From positions 8,186,501 through 8,250,500 of the forward strand of contig CM034135.1 of NCBI GenBank assembly GCA_019914995.1: a stretch of 64,000 nucleotides of DNA. The letters are read 5' to 3'. This DNA is from Acanthochlamys bracteata (Eukaryota > Streptophyta > Magnoliopsida > Pandanales > Velloziaceae). The translations under genes and the position numbers were made by a program. Shown one piece after another: positions 37,897-52,974 of this stretch (position 1 is the first letter of the stretch; every line of letters begins with the position of its first letter). The notes under the pieces are model-generated. The model was given only the letters and a program-made list of their open reading frames with translations. It was not told the DNA's origin and ran no database searches.

Positions 37897-39008
37897 GGCT
37901 GCTGCTGTCTCTCTTTTATCTCTTTGTATGTATCGCTGGTGCCGCCGGACGACTGGAAGGGGTACGAACAACGGCGGGGGCTTTTAATTTTCAGTTTCAG
38001 AAAGAAAGAAAGAAAGTAAAGGGTTTATATGACATGACTGGACAATGTACGAGTCCAGAACAGAATCAGATCCGAACCAGAGTCTGTTTTTAGACAGCCG
38101 CGGCCACGCCCAAAGCCTATAATATTAAAATTGATATCCTTCTATTTCCTGTTTAACAAGCATAGAACCGGTGATATTATTTAGGCCGTAGTCGCCGCCG
38201 GAGTAACTGTACCGCCGATTCCATGAAGATCTACACGAAGAACCAACAAATAGAGCATACTGATATCTGCAACTCTCAATGTACTGGCATAAATCTGGAG
38301 TCTGGTATAGTGGCTCCGGAAGACGACCAGGGAGAATGTCAAAATCAAGTTGCAGGTCTTGCAACAGGAACAATCGATCTTACAGAGTCTGCCTTCGCTG
38401 ATAAGATGTCCAAATTACAGCAAGTTTTCAAGCAGGATTACAAATGAGCTTGATTTGGGTTGCTTTCAAGTTGACTCGATTTGTTTTAGAAACACCTGAA
38501 ACAATCTCCGCCTGACTTTGTAACAGTTAGCCTGAAATTGGCCGACCCTATATGTAAATTCTGATAAAGCCTGTAGGCAGCAGGCCTAACACCCCAATTG
38601 TATTTGTAATTGCATTACAAGATCATGATGAATTCGCGACTCTTATAAAGCATCTATTTCATTAACACGATCTCTCTCGTGCTCTCATTATAATACACAC
38701 ATAAAGTTAAACATTAAAACAGGAACAAAAAGTTAATACAGAGGCTGATTTATATGTCTTAGACACTGATACTGGATAAGCAATCGTTCCACAAAGAAAA
38801 CATAAACAATAATAAAATGAACCTCTCTGTATAAGCCTTTATATTTCAAATTGAAAGAATAGAGAGGGTATATGTTTGGCAGCGAGCTTCATATTGCGAG
38901 GAAGAAAAAAAAAAAAAAAAACTATTAAAACATGTGAAAAGAGGTAAAACTTGAACCTGTAAATGCTGTGTGTTTACTTTATCTCGCATATAGACGGGTA
39001 CTTATTTC
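37897..39008. other. region between NUP62 and bTHXc
   Basis: Divergent upstream region. A short plus-strand frame at 38223-38447 (74 codons, ending ESAFADKMSKLQQVFKQDYK) has slightly coding-like composition, but I do not recognise it and found no partner exon. The remainder is AT-rich. Confidence 0.35.
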
Positions 39009-39234
39009 GGGTGCGTTTGGGATTGCTTATGAAATAAAGTTTTTTTAAAATAAAAAATATTTTTATTTTTTTTAAAAAATAATAAAAATATATAATAAAA
39101 AAATTTCATGTAAAATTTTTTTATATTATCTAAATTTTTAAATAAAATTTTTAAATATTTATAAAATATGTATCGAAAATGTAAAATAAAAAAAATTAAA
39201 AAATAGTATTTGTATGCAATTTCAAACGCACTCG
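39009..39234. mobile_element. MITE-like AT-rich element (copy G)
   Basis: About 226 bp, ends GGGTGCGTTTGGGATTGC and GCAATTTCAAACGCACTC, with an A/T interior. Terminal repeats match copies C and E closely, but a TTA duplication is not clear. It lies about 480 bp upstream of the bTHXc start codon. Confidence 0.65.
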
Positions 39235-39579
39235 TATTCATCTTACACAACATAAACAATGATGCAATTTTAATCCTCATTTATCTTGCATAACTTTTAC
39301 CAAACAAGATTGAAGGAGATGAATTGGTTAAGCGTCATCTGAATTCATTTCCATTTTACTCCATCCAAACACTATGTTAAGGCAAAGTAATCCACGTGAA
39401 CCCACAAAGTGGAAGGGTTGAGAATCTGAATTTGAACAAGCAACAACGCAGCATTCAAGGTCAAAAGAACTGATCTCCTTCCTGAAAAGAGCATGCAACT
39501 ACGTAGTACAAAACAGGTTTAAAAAAGTAGACTTTTTAAAGATATCGTCTTTCAAATGAATTTCTGCTCTTCTTTGAAA

Positions 39580-39623
39580 TGGGCTGTGGTTAATTATACA
39601 CAAGCCTAAATGGCCTATGGGCC
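39580..39623 (+). promoter_or_regulatory. two site II (TGGGCY) motifs upstream of bTHXc
   Basis: TGGGCT at 39580-39585 and TGGGCC at 39618-39623 lie 90-135 bp upstream of the chosen start codon. Such pairs are common in promoters of plant ribosomal and organelle-targeted protein genes. Function is inferred from position and motif. Confidence 0.4.
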
Positions 39624-39711
39624 GGAAGCCCAAAAGCCTATGTTCATCATCTTCTTCTTATCCCCGTTCTTTTGCCTGCTTGCTTCTTCTGCATTCGTTC
39701 GTATCGTTATC

Positions 39712-40273
39712 ATGGCGTTGCTGCTCACCATCGGAGTCGGAGCGACTCTCCCCTCCACGGCCGCCATCACCTTCGGTGCTCAGTCTCGTATCTCTTTCTC
39801 TCGGTCTGAATCGCTCGTTGGAGCAGGAATCCCTCGCGCCTCTCTCTATACTCCCTCCTCCGTTTCTCTCTCGCCGGCTCTTCCCCTAGGTTAGATTTCC
39901 AACTTTTTAACAAATCTTTCCACATCGCTATTATTTCCAGTTTAAATTTTCGATTTTAGATTGATAATAATGGCGCTTGCATGCAGTTTACTGCGGCAGA
40001 GGAGACAAGAAGACCGCCAAGGGCAAGCGCTTCAAGCACTCCTTTGGCAATGTGCGTATTTCTCCGTTTTAACTCATCCGCTCTCCTTTGTGTGTCAATT
40101 TTTCCTTGTTTTTCATGCCTTGTTATATATGATGCTTTCAGGCGAGGCCGCGGAACAAGAACAAAGGCAGGGGTCCTCCCCATGCCGATGCGCCGACTTC
40201 TCCGCCGAAGAAGGACAAGTTTGACGATGGTGAAATCGTCAAGATAGAGATCGATGAGTCCCTCTTCTCCTAG
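39712..40273 (+). CDS. PSRP4: chloroplast 30S ribosomal protein bTHXc (PSRP4)
   Basis: bTHXc is a small, very basic chloroplast small-subunit protein related to bacterial THX. Three exons, 39712-39889, 39987-40051 and 40142-40273, with GT-AG introns of 97 and 90 bp, give 124 residues. The first ~60 residues are Ser/Ala/Leu-rich with few acidic residues, as expected for a plastid transit peptide. The mature part reads [35 protein letters not shown], then a Pro-rich linker and [20 protein letters not shown], which is the family signature. An in-frame ATG at 39610 would add 34 residues; 39712 was preferred because the protein then begins MALLLT like relatives and the earlier stretch overlaps the putative promoter. 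Confidence 0.93.
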
Positions 40274-41992
40274 CTAGCTATAGCTTTTCCTAACTGAAGC
40301 ATTGTTTTTAGCTAGTTTGCAATCTGATTTTGCATCAGATTGTTTCTGTTTCTGCCATCCCCGTTGTTTTTGTTGTGCTATGATGCTGCAGCTTTCCTGC
40401 TTTCCACTTATATATGTTGTAAATTTCTTTCTATCATTGTGGCAGCTATATGCTTATCTAAGTTTGATGCATTGAAATACCACTGTCCATAATGAGAGTT
40501 AATGTCCGAACTGACTGCTGCTGTCGTCTGACCAAAGCCTCTATATGTCAGTTTCTGATTTAACTTTGTGGAGTGCAGGAGATAATTTGCTATGAAATGT
40601 GGTGTCATGTTCGATTTATCTGTAAGTATGAAGAGATATAGTTCCAAGTGCATTACATAAGAAATTCTTTGGGAGCTAAAGATTTGGCCTAAACAAAGAA
40701 GATAGCAAAAATATTGTGGTTCCCTTAGATGAATACTCTTAGTAGTCTAAAACAGCCAACATTGATTATATGCACCTGGTTCATTCCAGAATTATTGATA
40801 GAAGATGGTTGCTGTAATGATGTCCCTTGTCCTGATAGCTGCGCCAGAGGTGAGTATTTGTTTTAAAAGTATAACTTGGTGAGCTTGTACCATGGATGGC
40901 TGTAGTTAGAACATAGGTGAGGATCTGTCAGTAGACATCCTTAAGAGTTGGATATATGAATCCACCTTGAAAGGTTCCTTGAGATACTTCCTAGTCACTG
41001 GAGCAATTGAACATGGATCCTTTCTGCCAAGTTTAATGTGGGGAGTTATACTTTTTAATGTGGTTTGGTCCTTACTTGAGAGTTGAAGAGTTATGAAAAA
41101 AATAAATCCAAGTCAGACTATAGCACAGTGAACGTTCTGTCTACAGTTTGACATTTTCTGTCCTTCCCATATGTGCCTCTTCAGTGCATTCAGGAAATGC
41201 TTATGTAAGCTATCATGGGTCAAGCTGGATGATGTGTTCACTAGGAGATTATTGTGGGAAAAGCTCAGAAGACTAGATTGTTAACATGTGTTAAGATGAA
41301 AGTAGGATCGGGTCAACCTTTGGGGTTGTAATGTTGAAGTGGTCTTTCGTATTTATAGAGTTGTGTTTAGTATTTAACAGTAGTTTCTATTTACGTTGTC
41401 AAGCAGTGTACTAGTGTACAGTAACCGACGGATGGACTGAGCAAAACAAGTTTGCGTATTTAAGTGATATATATACCTACCTTTTTGGAACTTGTTAGTT
41501 TGTGATAATTCCGTCGAATCAAAATGAGACCATTTCTTTTTACTTTTAATCTGGAAAGATTAAAGCGGCGACTTAATTCGTGTAAGCTATTGATCGATGC
41601 TACTGACAGATTACATTACATCAATCAGCCAACTTTTTTATATTTGATGATGCTCTGTTTTTGTTTGTGCATGTACGTCTATACTGACTAAGATGATAAT
41701 GGTGGAATTTTCTAACAGTTTCCACTTTCCACTCTGTCTAGTTCAGAGTATATTTAAGCTCAGTCACTTTATAGTAGTTATGAACTTCGCTTTTATTCAC
41801 TTCCACTCAAACTTTATTTGCTAAAATTCTTACTACGAACTTTATTTTTTGAAACATATTCTAAAAATATCTTTTATCGAATTTAATATTTTACAAAAAC
41901 TCACTCACTCTACTACAATTGAAACCACCCCCTCCTCCGCGTTCTTGGAAGATAAAATTCATCAAAATCAACGGCACAGAAGCAGAGAGGAG
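40274..41992. other. intergenic, no gene seen
   Basis: Holds the bTHXc 3' UTR and the PH1 upstream region. No coding-like frame, repeat or RNA recognised. Confidence 0.5.
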
Positions 41993-42418
41993 ATGTGGAG
42001 CCTACTGCGTGCGGCGACGGGGAGAGGCGCCGTCGAAGACACCGACGCCTACGGTCGCGTCGAGTTCTGGAGAGATCCCGAGCGATCCGGCTGGCTGACC
42101 AAGCAAGGGGAGTACATCAAGACCTGGCGTCGCCGCTGGTTCATTCTCAAACAGGGCAAGCTCTTCTGGTTCAAGGACTCTTCCGTCTCGCGAGCTTCCG
42201 TTCCCCGCGGTGTGATTCCGGTCGCCTCGTGCCTCACCGTCAAGAGCGCGGAGGACGCGCTCAATCGGGCCAACGCCTTCGAGCTCTCCACGCCGCAGGA
42301 GACCATGTACTTCATCGCCGACTCCGATAAGGAAAAAGAAGACTGGATCAACTCAATCGGCAGATCGATCGTGCAGCACTCCAGATCTGTCTCCCATAAC
42401 GAAGTCCTTGACTACTGA
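41993..42418 (+). CDS. PH1: pleckstrin homology domain protein, AtPH1-like
   Basis: A single-exon gene of 141 residues made almost entirely of one PH domain. After MWSLLRAATG and DAYGRVEFWRDPERSGWLTK comes the first PH strand with the phosphoinositide-binding basic pattern KTWRRRWFILKQGKLFWF, then RGVIPVASCLTVKSAEDAL, ANAFELSTPQETMYFIA and the C-terminal helix with the invariant Trp, KEKEDWINSIGRSIV. Plant PH1 proteins bind phosphatidylinositol phosphates on endosomal membranes; in Arabidopsis PH1 binds PI3P. The coding part is clearly GC-richer than its flanks. Start 41993 matches relatives; an in-frame frame opens 144 bp upstream but has no family similarity. Confidence 0.93.
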   Translation: MWSLLRAATGRGAVEDTDAYGRVEFWRDPERSGWLTKQGEYIKTWRRRWFILKQGKLFWFKDSSVSRASVPRGVIPVASCLTVKSAEDALNRANAFELSTPQETMYFIADSDKEKEDWINSIGRSIVQHSRSVSHNEVLDY

Positions 42419-42992
42419 CTGAATCAAATCAATTAATCTACAATTATCATCATATAATTTATCGAATCCTCTTTTCTCTTTGCTTTCCTGTACAGTGTCT
42501 TTTAGGAAAAGCCATGCTATGAATCCATGGTGTGCTTCTACAAAAACGTTCCCTCCTTTTTTTAAATCTCTTATTACTTCCTTATGCAAATTCTATGTCA
42601 CATTGGTGTGTGCTTCACAGATTCTGAGCTTATCATATTATATTTTGATGTTGTTTGAGCACGGAAAAAAAATAAAGCAATACAATCTTTTGCAAATAGA
42701 TATACAATGAAGCAGTGTAATCTGTAATATAATACACGGAGTTGCCAGAATATATATACACACATCGAGTTACATTGACAAGGTAACCCACCAAAATATG
42801 TATTCCCCTCACCTTTGACTGTAAGATTACTTTGTTACTTTTCTATTGACATCCAATCCAATATGTAATAGCATAATTCAAGGCTTTCCAGCTATGTCTA
42901 TGGTGATCACACACATCCGTGTCTACGAAATTGTAAACTCCTTTACACTATATTCATTATGATGAAACTGAGAGTTCTATTCTAAGCTCGTC
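42419..42992. other. 3' flanks between PH1 and the kinase gene
   Basis: The genes converge. AT-rich 3' UTR-like sequence; nothing else seen. Confidence 0.5.
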
Positions 42993-46097
<3,105 letters not shown>

Positions 46098-46342
46098 TTT
46101 TTGGGATTCATCAAGAATCAATCAAGATGAAATCCTAGCTTCCTGAAAGACCAAAAAGGAAACAGATATCAGCGTCAGTCATCAGTAAGCTTAGTTATTA
46201 GAGAGAATATCACCTGTTCTGGCAGAGGGAAGCTTGAGACTGATCGCTTGCCCAAGCTTGTGATATTTTCACTGTTGCAGAGTTGGGCAAGAACCGAAAC
46301 TCGATGAAGTGGTGGTACTGGTCTGAAATCGTTGGCTAGTCC

Positions 46343-46395
46343 AGCCCAAATTAAGCCCACAGTATTCAGCTTCAGAAAAGTATAAAAACAGCCCA
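46343..46395. promoter_or_regulatory. three site II motifs between kinase and ceramide synthase genes
   Basis: AGCCCA (TGGGCT on the other strand) occurs at 46343-46348, 46354-46359 and 46390-46395, in the 678-bp gap between the two divergent start codons. They could serve either gene or both. Motif-based inference. Confidence 0.35.
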
Positions 46396-46775
46396 CTTTT
46401 CCTGTGAATCCATAGTCAATTAATTGAAAATTTATAACTGCCAACAAAAACAAAAAAGAAAAGTAAACATTCTTGAATTTTTTGGTCTGAAATCTCTGTC
46501 TCTCCATTTTTTCCGGTTTCCCCTTTCCCACTTTCCTAGAAGAAGAATAACACCGCCACCATTCAAAGTCTCTCTCTCTCCTCGTCAATGCTTCTACCAC
46601 AAACACAACACATCAACTGCAACGGGAACACCGAAGCAGGAGGGGAAGAAGAAGATCGCCCTTATCTCTTCACCACCGGTAACAGCACCGCCGCTACGCT
46701 GGCTGCTGGTTACTTAATTTCTATCTGTTGTTGAATTCTGAGAAATAGAGATCTGTGTCTTCCGCCGAGTAAGTA

Positions 46776-49700
46776 ATGGAATCAATAATAACCTTCCACA
46801 ACTCCGGCTCGCCGCAGACAGCCCACCTCTTCATCGCCCTCTTCTTCGCCGTTTCCTTCGTCTGCGCCCGCTATTTGCTCGACACATTCCTCTTCAAGGT
46901 AATCTGTAACATTCTTCCTGCTTTTATCCTTGTCAGGCTCGTCGTAATCGAATTGGATGGTAGTGCTAATCAAACTCTTAAGGAGTGCTCTAGCTAGAAA
47001 TTTTAAATACGATCTATAGTTTTGAAAGAACTTCAGTATAAAATTAATCAGTGGGGAATCAGGAAAAAAACAACCTTCAGTTGGATTTAATATTATGTTA
47101 CAAAGGGGATAGTTAGCAGGATTGAGTGAGGTCTATGCATTTACGTAAGTTGATGGTGTCATGCGCGGTCTCATAAGAGGAAGAACAGGAGTTATGAGTA
47201 CGTATACTGAGTGGCAACAAAGGCCCGAATGAGTTCACTCCAGCTTTATTATGTAGTATTATTCAGTAGTATGCACTCATACTGAGTATTAGTGTTAAGA
47301 AAATGGATTGGATGCTCAGACTGAAATTGATGAATGGAACCATCATTTAGTTCTCCGTTCTGCAGAAAACAAATTTAACCATGGATAGGCACCAATGGTT
47401 CCAAGAGAGTGCAGTCTGCTTTGCGTATATACTATTCATTGAAATTGCATAGGAAGTCAAGAACCTGGCGAAAAATAGTAGCAGGACTCCAAGTGGTTAC
47501 CCTCCTTTTCAGAATGTAATGGATGGTTATCTTTTCAGAATGCGTGTTAACTATATTTATCTCATGCTTCTGTCATTTTGATATTTGCCTTTTCTCTACA
47601 TCACAAGTTTTTAGGGAATTTACAGATCCATCGACAACTATGTAATTATGTTATATAAGAAGCCATTGTATAAGATATCCTCCTAGTTTAAGTCCTGGAG
47701 GACTTTTGCAGAGCTTGTAAGATCTTCTTGTCAACCTCACCTCAGTTGCTCTTAAGTTGCTTTATCTAATATAAGGACACTTCTCTTTTTTTTCTTTCAG
47801 CCACTATTTATCAAAATCATTTGTGGCAGAGCCGTTCCTCTGAAAATTTCTGAGAGCAGATGGGCAAAAGTAATCAAGTGCTCAGAATCACTGTGGAAGT
47901 TGATGTACTATGTGGCTGTTCAGGTTTGGGTACTTTCTATCATACAAGAAGAACCATGGTCCATGCATATCAAGGAATACTTTAATGACTGGCCTGATCA
48001 AGAGCTAAGGTTGATATATTCTCCTTCATTTCCGCATTTTTTACTTGTCAGAATTATAAGTGTGCATGTGCATATATCAGTTGGATAGTAAATTTAAAGC
48101 CTATGCATCTTATGCATGATTCCAAGTGATGACCAAATTGTACTCTGTGATTAAATTGCTTCTTCAAGTGGTTCTAACATGCTGATATTGAATCTTCTTC
48201 TTGTTCATCTGCGGTTAGCCTTTCTCTAGGTTGTTGCTATCCCATGTCATGAAAATGCCTTTGTAATCATTAGATCATGGTAGTTAAAGCTGGTCATCAT
48301 CTTTCTCTTACAGTATGTTTGGATTATAGGTAAGCATGGGGAGTGATGGTTATGGTAAAGCATTTTTCCATGCCTACCTATGTTTGGTAACACCTCATTA
48401 AGAGGAGAGAAGAGGAGTAGCTCTCCTTCCTTCTCCATAAGACGTAGCACTTCGCTACGTCTTACCATGGTGACAGAAGAGGAAGCAAATTTGCTTCCCC
48501 TTTTGTCCTATTATATTTTTTAATATTTAATTTACTTTAATATTTGTTTTTAAATTTAATATTTATTTTTAATATATTTATTTTAATTAAGAAATATTAT
48601 TTTTTTATTATAATAATTTATAATTTTTATATTTATTTAATTTTAATTGATTTTAATTGGTAGAAAAATAATGAAACTATATGATCAAATTTATTTATAT
48701 TTAAAAATTGCTTTAATTTTGTTAAATTATATCTAACATTATATAAAATTAGATTAATATAGAAAAATTAATTTAAAAGTTATATTAATAAAGTAATTTA
48801 AAGTTATATTAATAAAGTTAATTTAAAGTTATATCAATAAAATTAGTTTAAAGTTATATTAATAAATTTTAGATAAATATAAATAAAAAGGATATTTGAG
48901 TCTTTTTATAAAAAAATTATTTTCGTTACTCCTTCATTTATCTATCTTTCCAAATATATTAATTTGTTATCGTTACTATATTTACAAACATTGTAAGCTT
49001 AAATAACTACCCTTTCCAATCCGTCATCTTATTATTTTTCCTATCCGTTCTCTTACTTTTATTCTTATTCATGTATCCAAACATACCGTTGCAGATGATT
49101 TAGGAGCCTGATAAATGCTACCCATGTACTGATGTTTCTGTTTCTTTTCAGGTTGTCTTTGAAGCTCTTCTATATGTGTCAGTGTGGATTTTATGTCTAC
49201 AGCATTGGTGCTCTACTGGTATGGGAAACTCGAAGGAAGGATTTTGGTATTATGATGACCCATCACATAGTGACCACAATTTTGATTGGATTCTCCTACT
49301 TGACTGGGTAACTCAGTGTTCCGTATTTAATCTCCTTGTTCTAGTTCTGTAAATTAATTTAACTACTTGTTGTCAAATAACTCTATGTTTCTCTTTTCAC
49401 TTTTGTTTCCAGGATACTAGCATTCGTTAACATGATACTAACTTGAGATCTATGATGTTGCAGCTTTTTCCGCGTTGGAACAATCATTCTGGCCTTGCAC
49501 GACACAAGTGATGTGTTTATGGAAGCTGCAAAATTATTCAAATATTCGGAGAAGGAGATAGGTGCTAGTATATGTTTTGGACTTTTTGCAATCGCATGGC
49601 TATTGTTACGGCTGATAATCTTTCCCTTTTGGACAATCAGGGCCTCATGGTTCGTGTGTACCTCTTTCAATGAATAATCATGAGCTTTCACATTTTTACT

Positions 49701-50667
49701 TCTAGAATGTTATGAATATCTTGCAGCTACTACTCTATTGAGGCGATGAGGAAAGTGGACCCCTTCCCCATAACTTTATACTACACTTTTAATACAATGC
49801 TTCTCGTGTTGCTTGTACTTCACATATATTGGTGGATCCTCATATGCAAAATGATCAGGAGGCAATTGAGAAATAGGGGACAAGTGGGAGAAGATATTCG
49901 ATCAGGTGACATGTTTTTACATTTGATAACGTACACATTAATGACTTCATAGAATTGATTGCTATGATAACAATACATCGCACCTGTGGGATTTTGAAAT
50001 CTCTGAACGTTTCTTTATAAACGTAAACTCTAACAATGCATCAGGAAAATTCCATTTGCAATCTGTTTGAACAAAGATTGATAACAAATGAAACACTAGA
50101 TGCAGTTTGGGGTTTATCGAATTTTTGAAAAAATGGATTGGAGTACGGGTACATAAGCATGCTTCAATATTTGGATTTCCTTAGAAGTTCGAATTAACCA
50201 TTAGGTTTACACTATTTGTAACATCCTTGATTTTGATGAGTTTCAGCATATTTTAGGGGCCTCTGTAGGTGTGCTAGCAGGACGACCTCATTGTCCTGGA
50301 TTCTTACTCCCTGAATACCAAAATTCTACTCTATTATGTGTTTTCTCCTCCTATGAAAGCAAATGTAATCTTCACTACCTGTTCTGACTATAATGTCCTC
50401 TAGTTGTCATGCTAGCAAATCTGCACACGTGCCATATAAGAGGTAGACTTCACATTTACAAGTTTGCCCCTCGGTACTGGCCATTCGGTGGAATACTGCA
50501 ACTGATGAAAAATAATATTTGCTTGAGGCTATATGTTCGAATTACTGACTCTTATCTCAAGTTTTGCAATTTCTGATGTTCTCTTTTGTGATTATATTTT
50601 CATTCTATGGTCAATCTATGATGAACATCTATTTATTCCAAGTGCAGATTCTGAAGATGAGCAGTGA
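46776..50667 (+). CDS. LOH: ceramide synthase, LAG1/LOH family
   Basis: Ceramide synthases acylate sphingoid bases with acyl-CoA in the ER. Six exons, 46776-46898, 47801-48009, 49152-49307, 49464-49649, 49727-49905 and 50648-50667, give 290 residues. The TLC domain spans most of the protein: KCSESLWKLMYYVAVQVWVL, then the Lag1 motif with its paired histidines RRKDFGIMMTHHIVTTILIG, the second Lag1 signature LHDTSDVFMEAAKLFKYSEK, and a late membrane segment TMLLVLLVLHIYWWILICKM. Several hydrophobic segments fit a six- to eight-pass ER protein. The last exon is only 20 bp and supplies DSEDEQ. It is divergent from the kinase gene. Intron 2 is enlarged by an inverted-repeat element at 48311-49091. 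It resembles LOH1/LOH3 more than LOH2, a tentative call. Confidence 0.95.
48311..49091. mobile_element. ~0.78-kb inverted-repeat element in LOH intron 2
   Basis: The left end CAGTATGTTTGGATTATAGG and the right end ATGTATCCAAACATACCG are inverted repeats of about 13 bp core (GTATGTTTGGAT). It is flanked by TTA on the left and TTG on the right, a near match to a three-base duplication. The interior is A/T-rich with short repeated units (TATATTAATAAA-GTTAATTTAAAG, about 48780-48850) and no open frame. The ends resemble those of the Tourist-like MITEs, so it may be a longer relative or a different Harbinger family. Confidence 0.55.
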
Positions 50668-51949
50668 AACTTCCGCATATTTTGTAACAAGGAAGCCAAG
50701 GAATGAGCAGTGATTGGCTCAGCTTACATTGCCTCATATAGCTGATATCTTTCTACTCTCTAGCCCAGATAGAAGGCAAGATTTTCAGCTTTTGTAATTT
50801 TGTTCAGGTAGGAATTGGTTTATATGATGATATACTCTTGAATATACAATTATGGAACCCATTTCATTTCTCTGGCTTTTTCCCGTCCATTTTTGAGTAC
50901 ACCCAGGCAATTGTTGTATAGATAGCTGGATGTGTATCAGGTTGTCAGTGTACAGTGTTCAACATGAGCATATTACGAAGTTGTCGTTTTGTCCCAGAGC
51001 AATTAATGTAATGTACGTGGCTTATCTTCTCCCTACAGTTTCTATTACAATAGGAGCTAATATGAATGAGAGTTGTGGGAAGAAGTGTTTGAATCCATGA
51101 ACTAGATGATGTAATTCTCTTCACCCTTGTTGATTCATTTTTGTTATGGAAATCATGATGCTTTTGCTTAACTTGTATGTGATGCTTGTATTGATGCAGT
51201 TCAGTGAAAAATTCCAGAAAAATGGTAGAGAATATATACGAGACAAACACATGTGAGAGAGACCGAATGTTATGCGGCACATTCAGTTTCTATTGCAGTA
51301 ATATTTTTGGTGCGATTTTCTTAAGATTCCTCTTGGTGCAGAACGTGGCTATTGGCAGGAATATATATAAAATGATAGAATATTTATATTTTTAAGTTTT
51401 TTATATTATGTTATTTTGATCAAAGTGACTGAATGGAAACATATTTGTGATCTAATTGAATTAAAAATTTATAAGTAAATTTTAATTCATATTTTTTTAT
51501 ATTCAACTATAGAGATTGAATTTAAAAATTATTCTGATTATAAATAATAAAAAAAGGGTTTGAAAGTGCTCTTAAAAAGAGTGTCTTTATTTTCTCTCAA
51601 AAATAAAAATAGCTATTTATTCTAAATAAACTATTTATTCCAAAATAAAACAAATTATCTCCTTGAAATAAAATTAACTATAAAATAAATTTAATTAGCA
51701 TTGAGCTAATTTGATTCAGCATATTCTGATATTATATAACTAAATTTATTTTTTTTCAAATTATTTAGTAATAAAAAGTAAGTTTAAAATTTAAATATCA
51801 GTTCATAATTATTACTAAATTATATGATACCAAACCTAATTGACATGATCAATAGGCGACGACTTTTTTACATAGGCTACAGTTGCTCTTCTTATTGTAC
51901 GTGCTAGTGTCGGCGCAGTGCCTCCGCGACATAGTCGGCGACTTAAGAG
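50668..51949. other. 3' flank of the LOH gene, no gene seen
   Basis: Likely LOH 3' UTR followed by AT-rich sequence. No coding-like frame recognised. Confidence 0.5.
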
Positions 51950-52815
51950 TTCAGCTGGAGGAAGAAGATACGTGAAATAAAGACTGTGGTCATTTTAAGA
52001 TGAAGAACCGTACCTTCAATCGCAGTTCGCTCAATCTCTTCGGTGTTGACGGTCTCATGCAAAGAATTCAACCACCTCAACGCCTCCCACCCTAATATAT
52101 ATTATAAAACCATTATATTAAAAGCAAATAATTAATTAAAATATAATAAATTAATATATATTCATATTAAAAATCAATGATTAAGAAATTTGAAATATTC
52201 TTAAAAAATAAAAACCAAAGAATTTAAATTTAAAGAAAAAATTGAGGGCCAATAATTTGCAAATTCAAAAATCTCTTTAAAAAATATTACATATATAGAC
52301 GAAAGATATTGTTTAAAAAATTATTATTCAAATAATTCATAATATAGAAATAAATATAAAGCATTTTAATAAAAATGTTCACTTGAAAGTGTAATATAAA
52401 AATTTATAATTATTTTGATTTAGTAATTTATTTGATGCTAGTTGCATTTCGACAGAGTTTTCTCGATTGCTTTCCACGCAATGCAACACTTAAATGCAAT
52501 AGTTCAACTCCGAAGATAAACACATCAATGATGATTCATTCAACATCATCAGTAAAACTAATTAAAAAGGATTCCACTTTTGCCATTCTATTTAAGCACG
52601 CAGCTACAACAAATTTAAATAAATAATGATCGAGGGTGTCTCCTCAATATACTTGTAAAGCTTGTGCAAGCTCTCTCAATTTCAGGAGGCTTTGACTGAG
52701 ATCCATTATATCATTAGTTCACTTTTGTTCATCAAGCAAACCATTTAACACCCAGCACGCCATCCATCATGCTTCTAGCTTTGCTAGATTCAAGTCCACC
52801 ACCTGATCATCAATT
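51950..52815 (-). pseudogene. unassigned coding-like relics on the minus strand
   Basis: Two stretches look coding. About 52805-52655 reads VDLNLAKLEA, then, after a stop, WMACWVLNGLLDEQK and, after another stop, MDLSQSLLKLRELAQALQ. About 52093-51950 reads WEALRWLNSLHETVNTEEIE, RTAIEG and then a possible GT donor. The order on the minus strand and amphipathic composition suggest exons of one decayed gene lying downstream of CAX. I do not recognise the family. A-rich, low-complexity sequence separates the pieces. Confidence 0.3.
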
Positions 52816-52974
52816 ACCATTAGCAGGGTTTGAAGCAAGCAAAATCTGCAAATCAATGTGTTGATCAGAACAAGTCATGTATTAGTTGCAAGTATGTAGT
52901 ACTGCTACACGCATGTAGTGGTATATGCTAGTAAATGGTATCAGCTGAACCTTACCTCTTCCTAGCTAGCTGCC

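Noticed and set aside
37034-37987. 317-codon plus-strand open frame rich in Glu, Asp, Ala and Val
   Set aside because: It is the antisense of the Ser/Thr/Ala-rich FG-repeat exon of NUP62; codon bias of TCN/GCN repeats read backwards creates a long acidic frame with no family resemblance.
38223-38447. 74-codon plus-strand frame upstream of NUP62
   Set aside because: Somewhat coding-like end, but no recognised family, no upstream exon, and it lies in a divergent promoter region.
39610-39711. In-frame upstream ATG of bTHXc adding 34 residues
   Set aside because: The extension is hydrophobic and unlike family N-termini, and it contains a site II motif, so it is more likely leader sequence.
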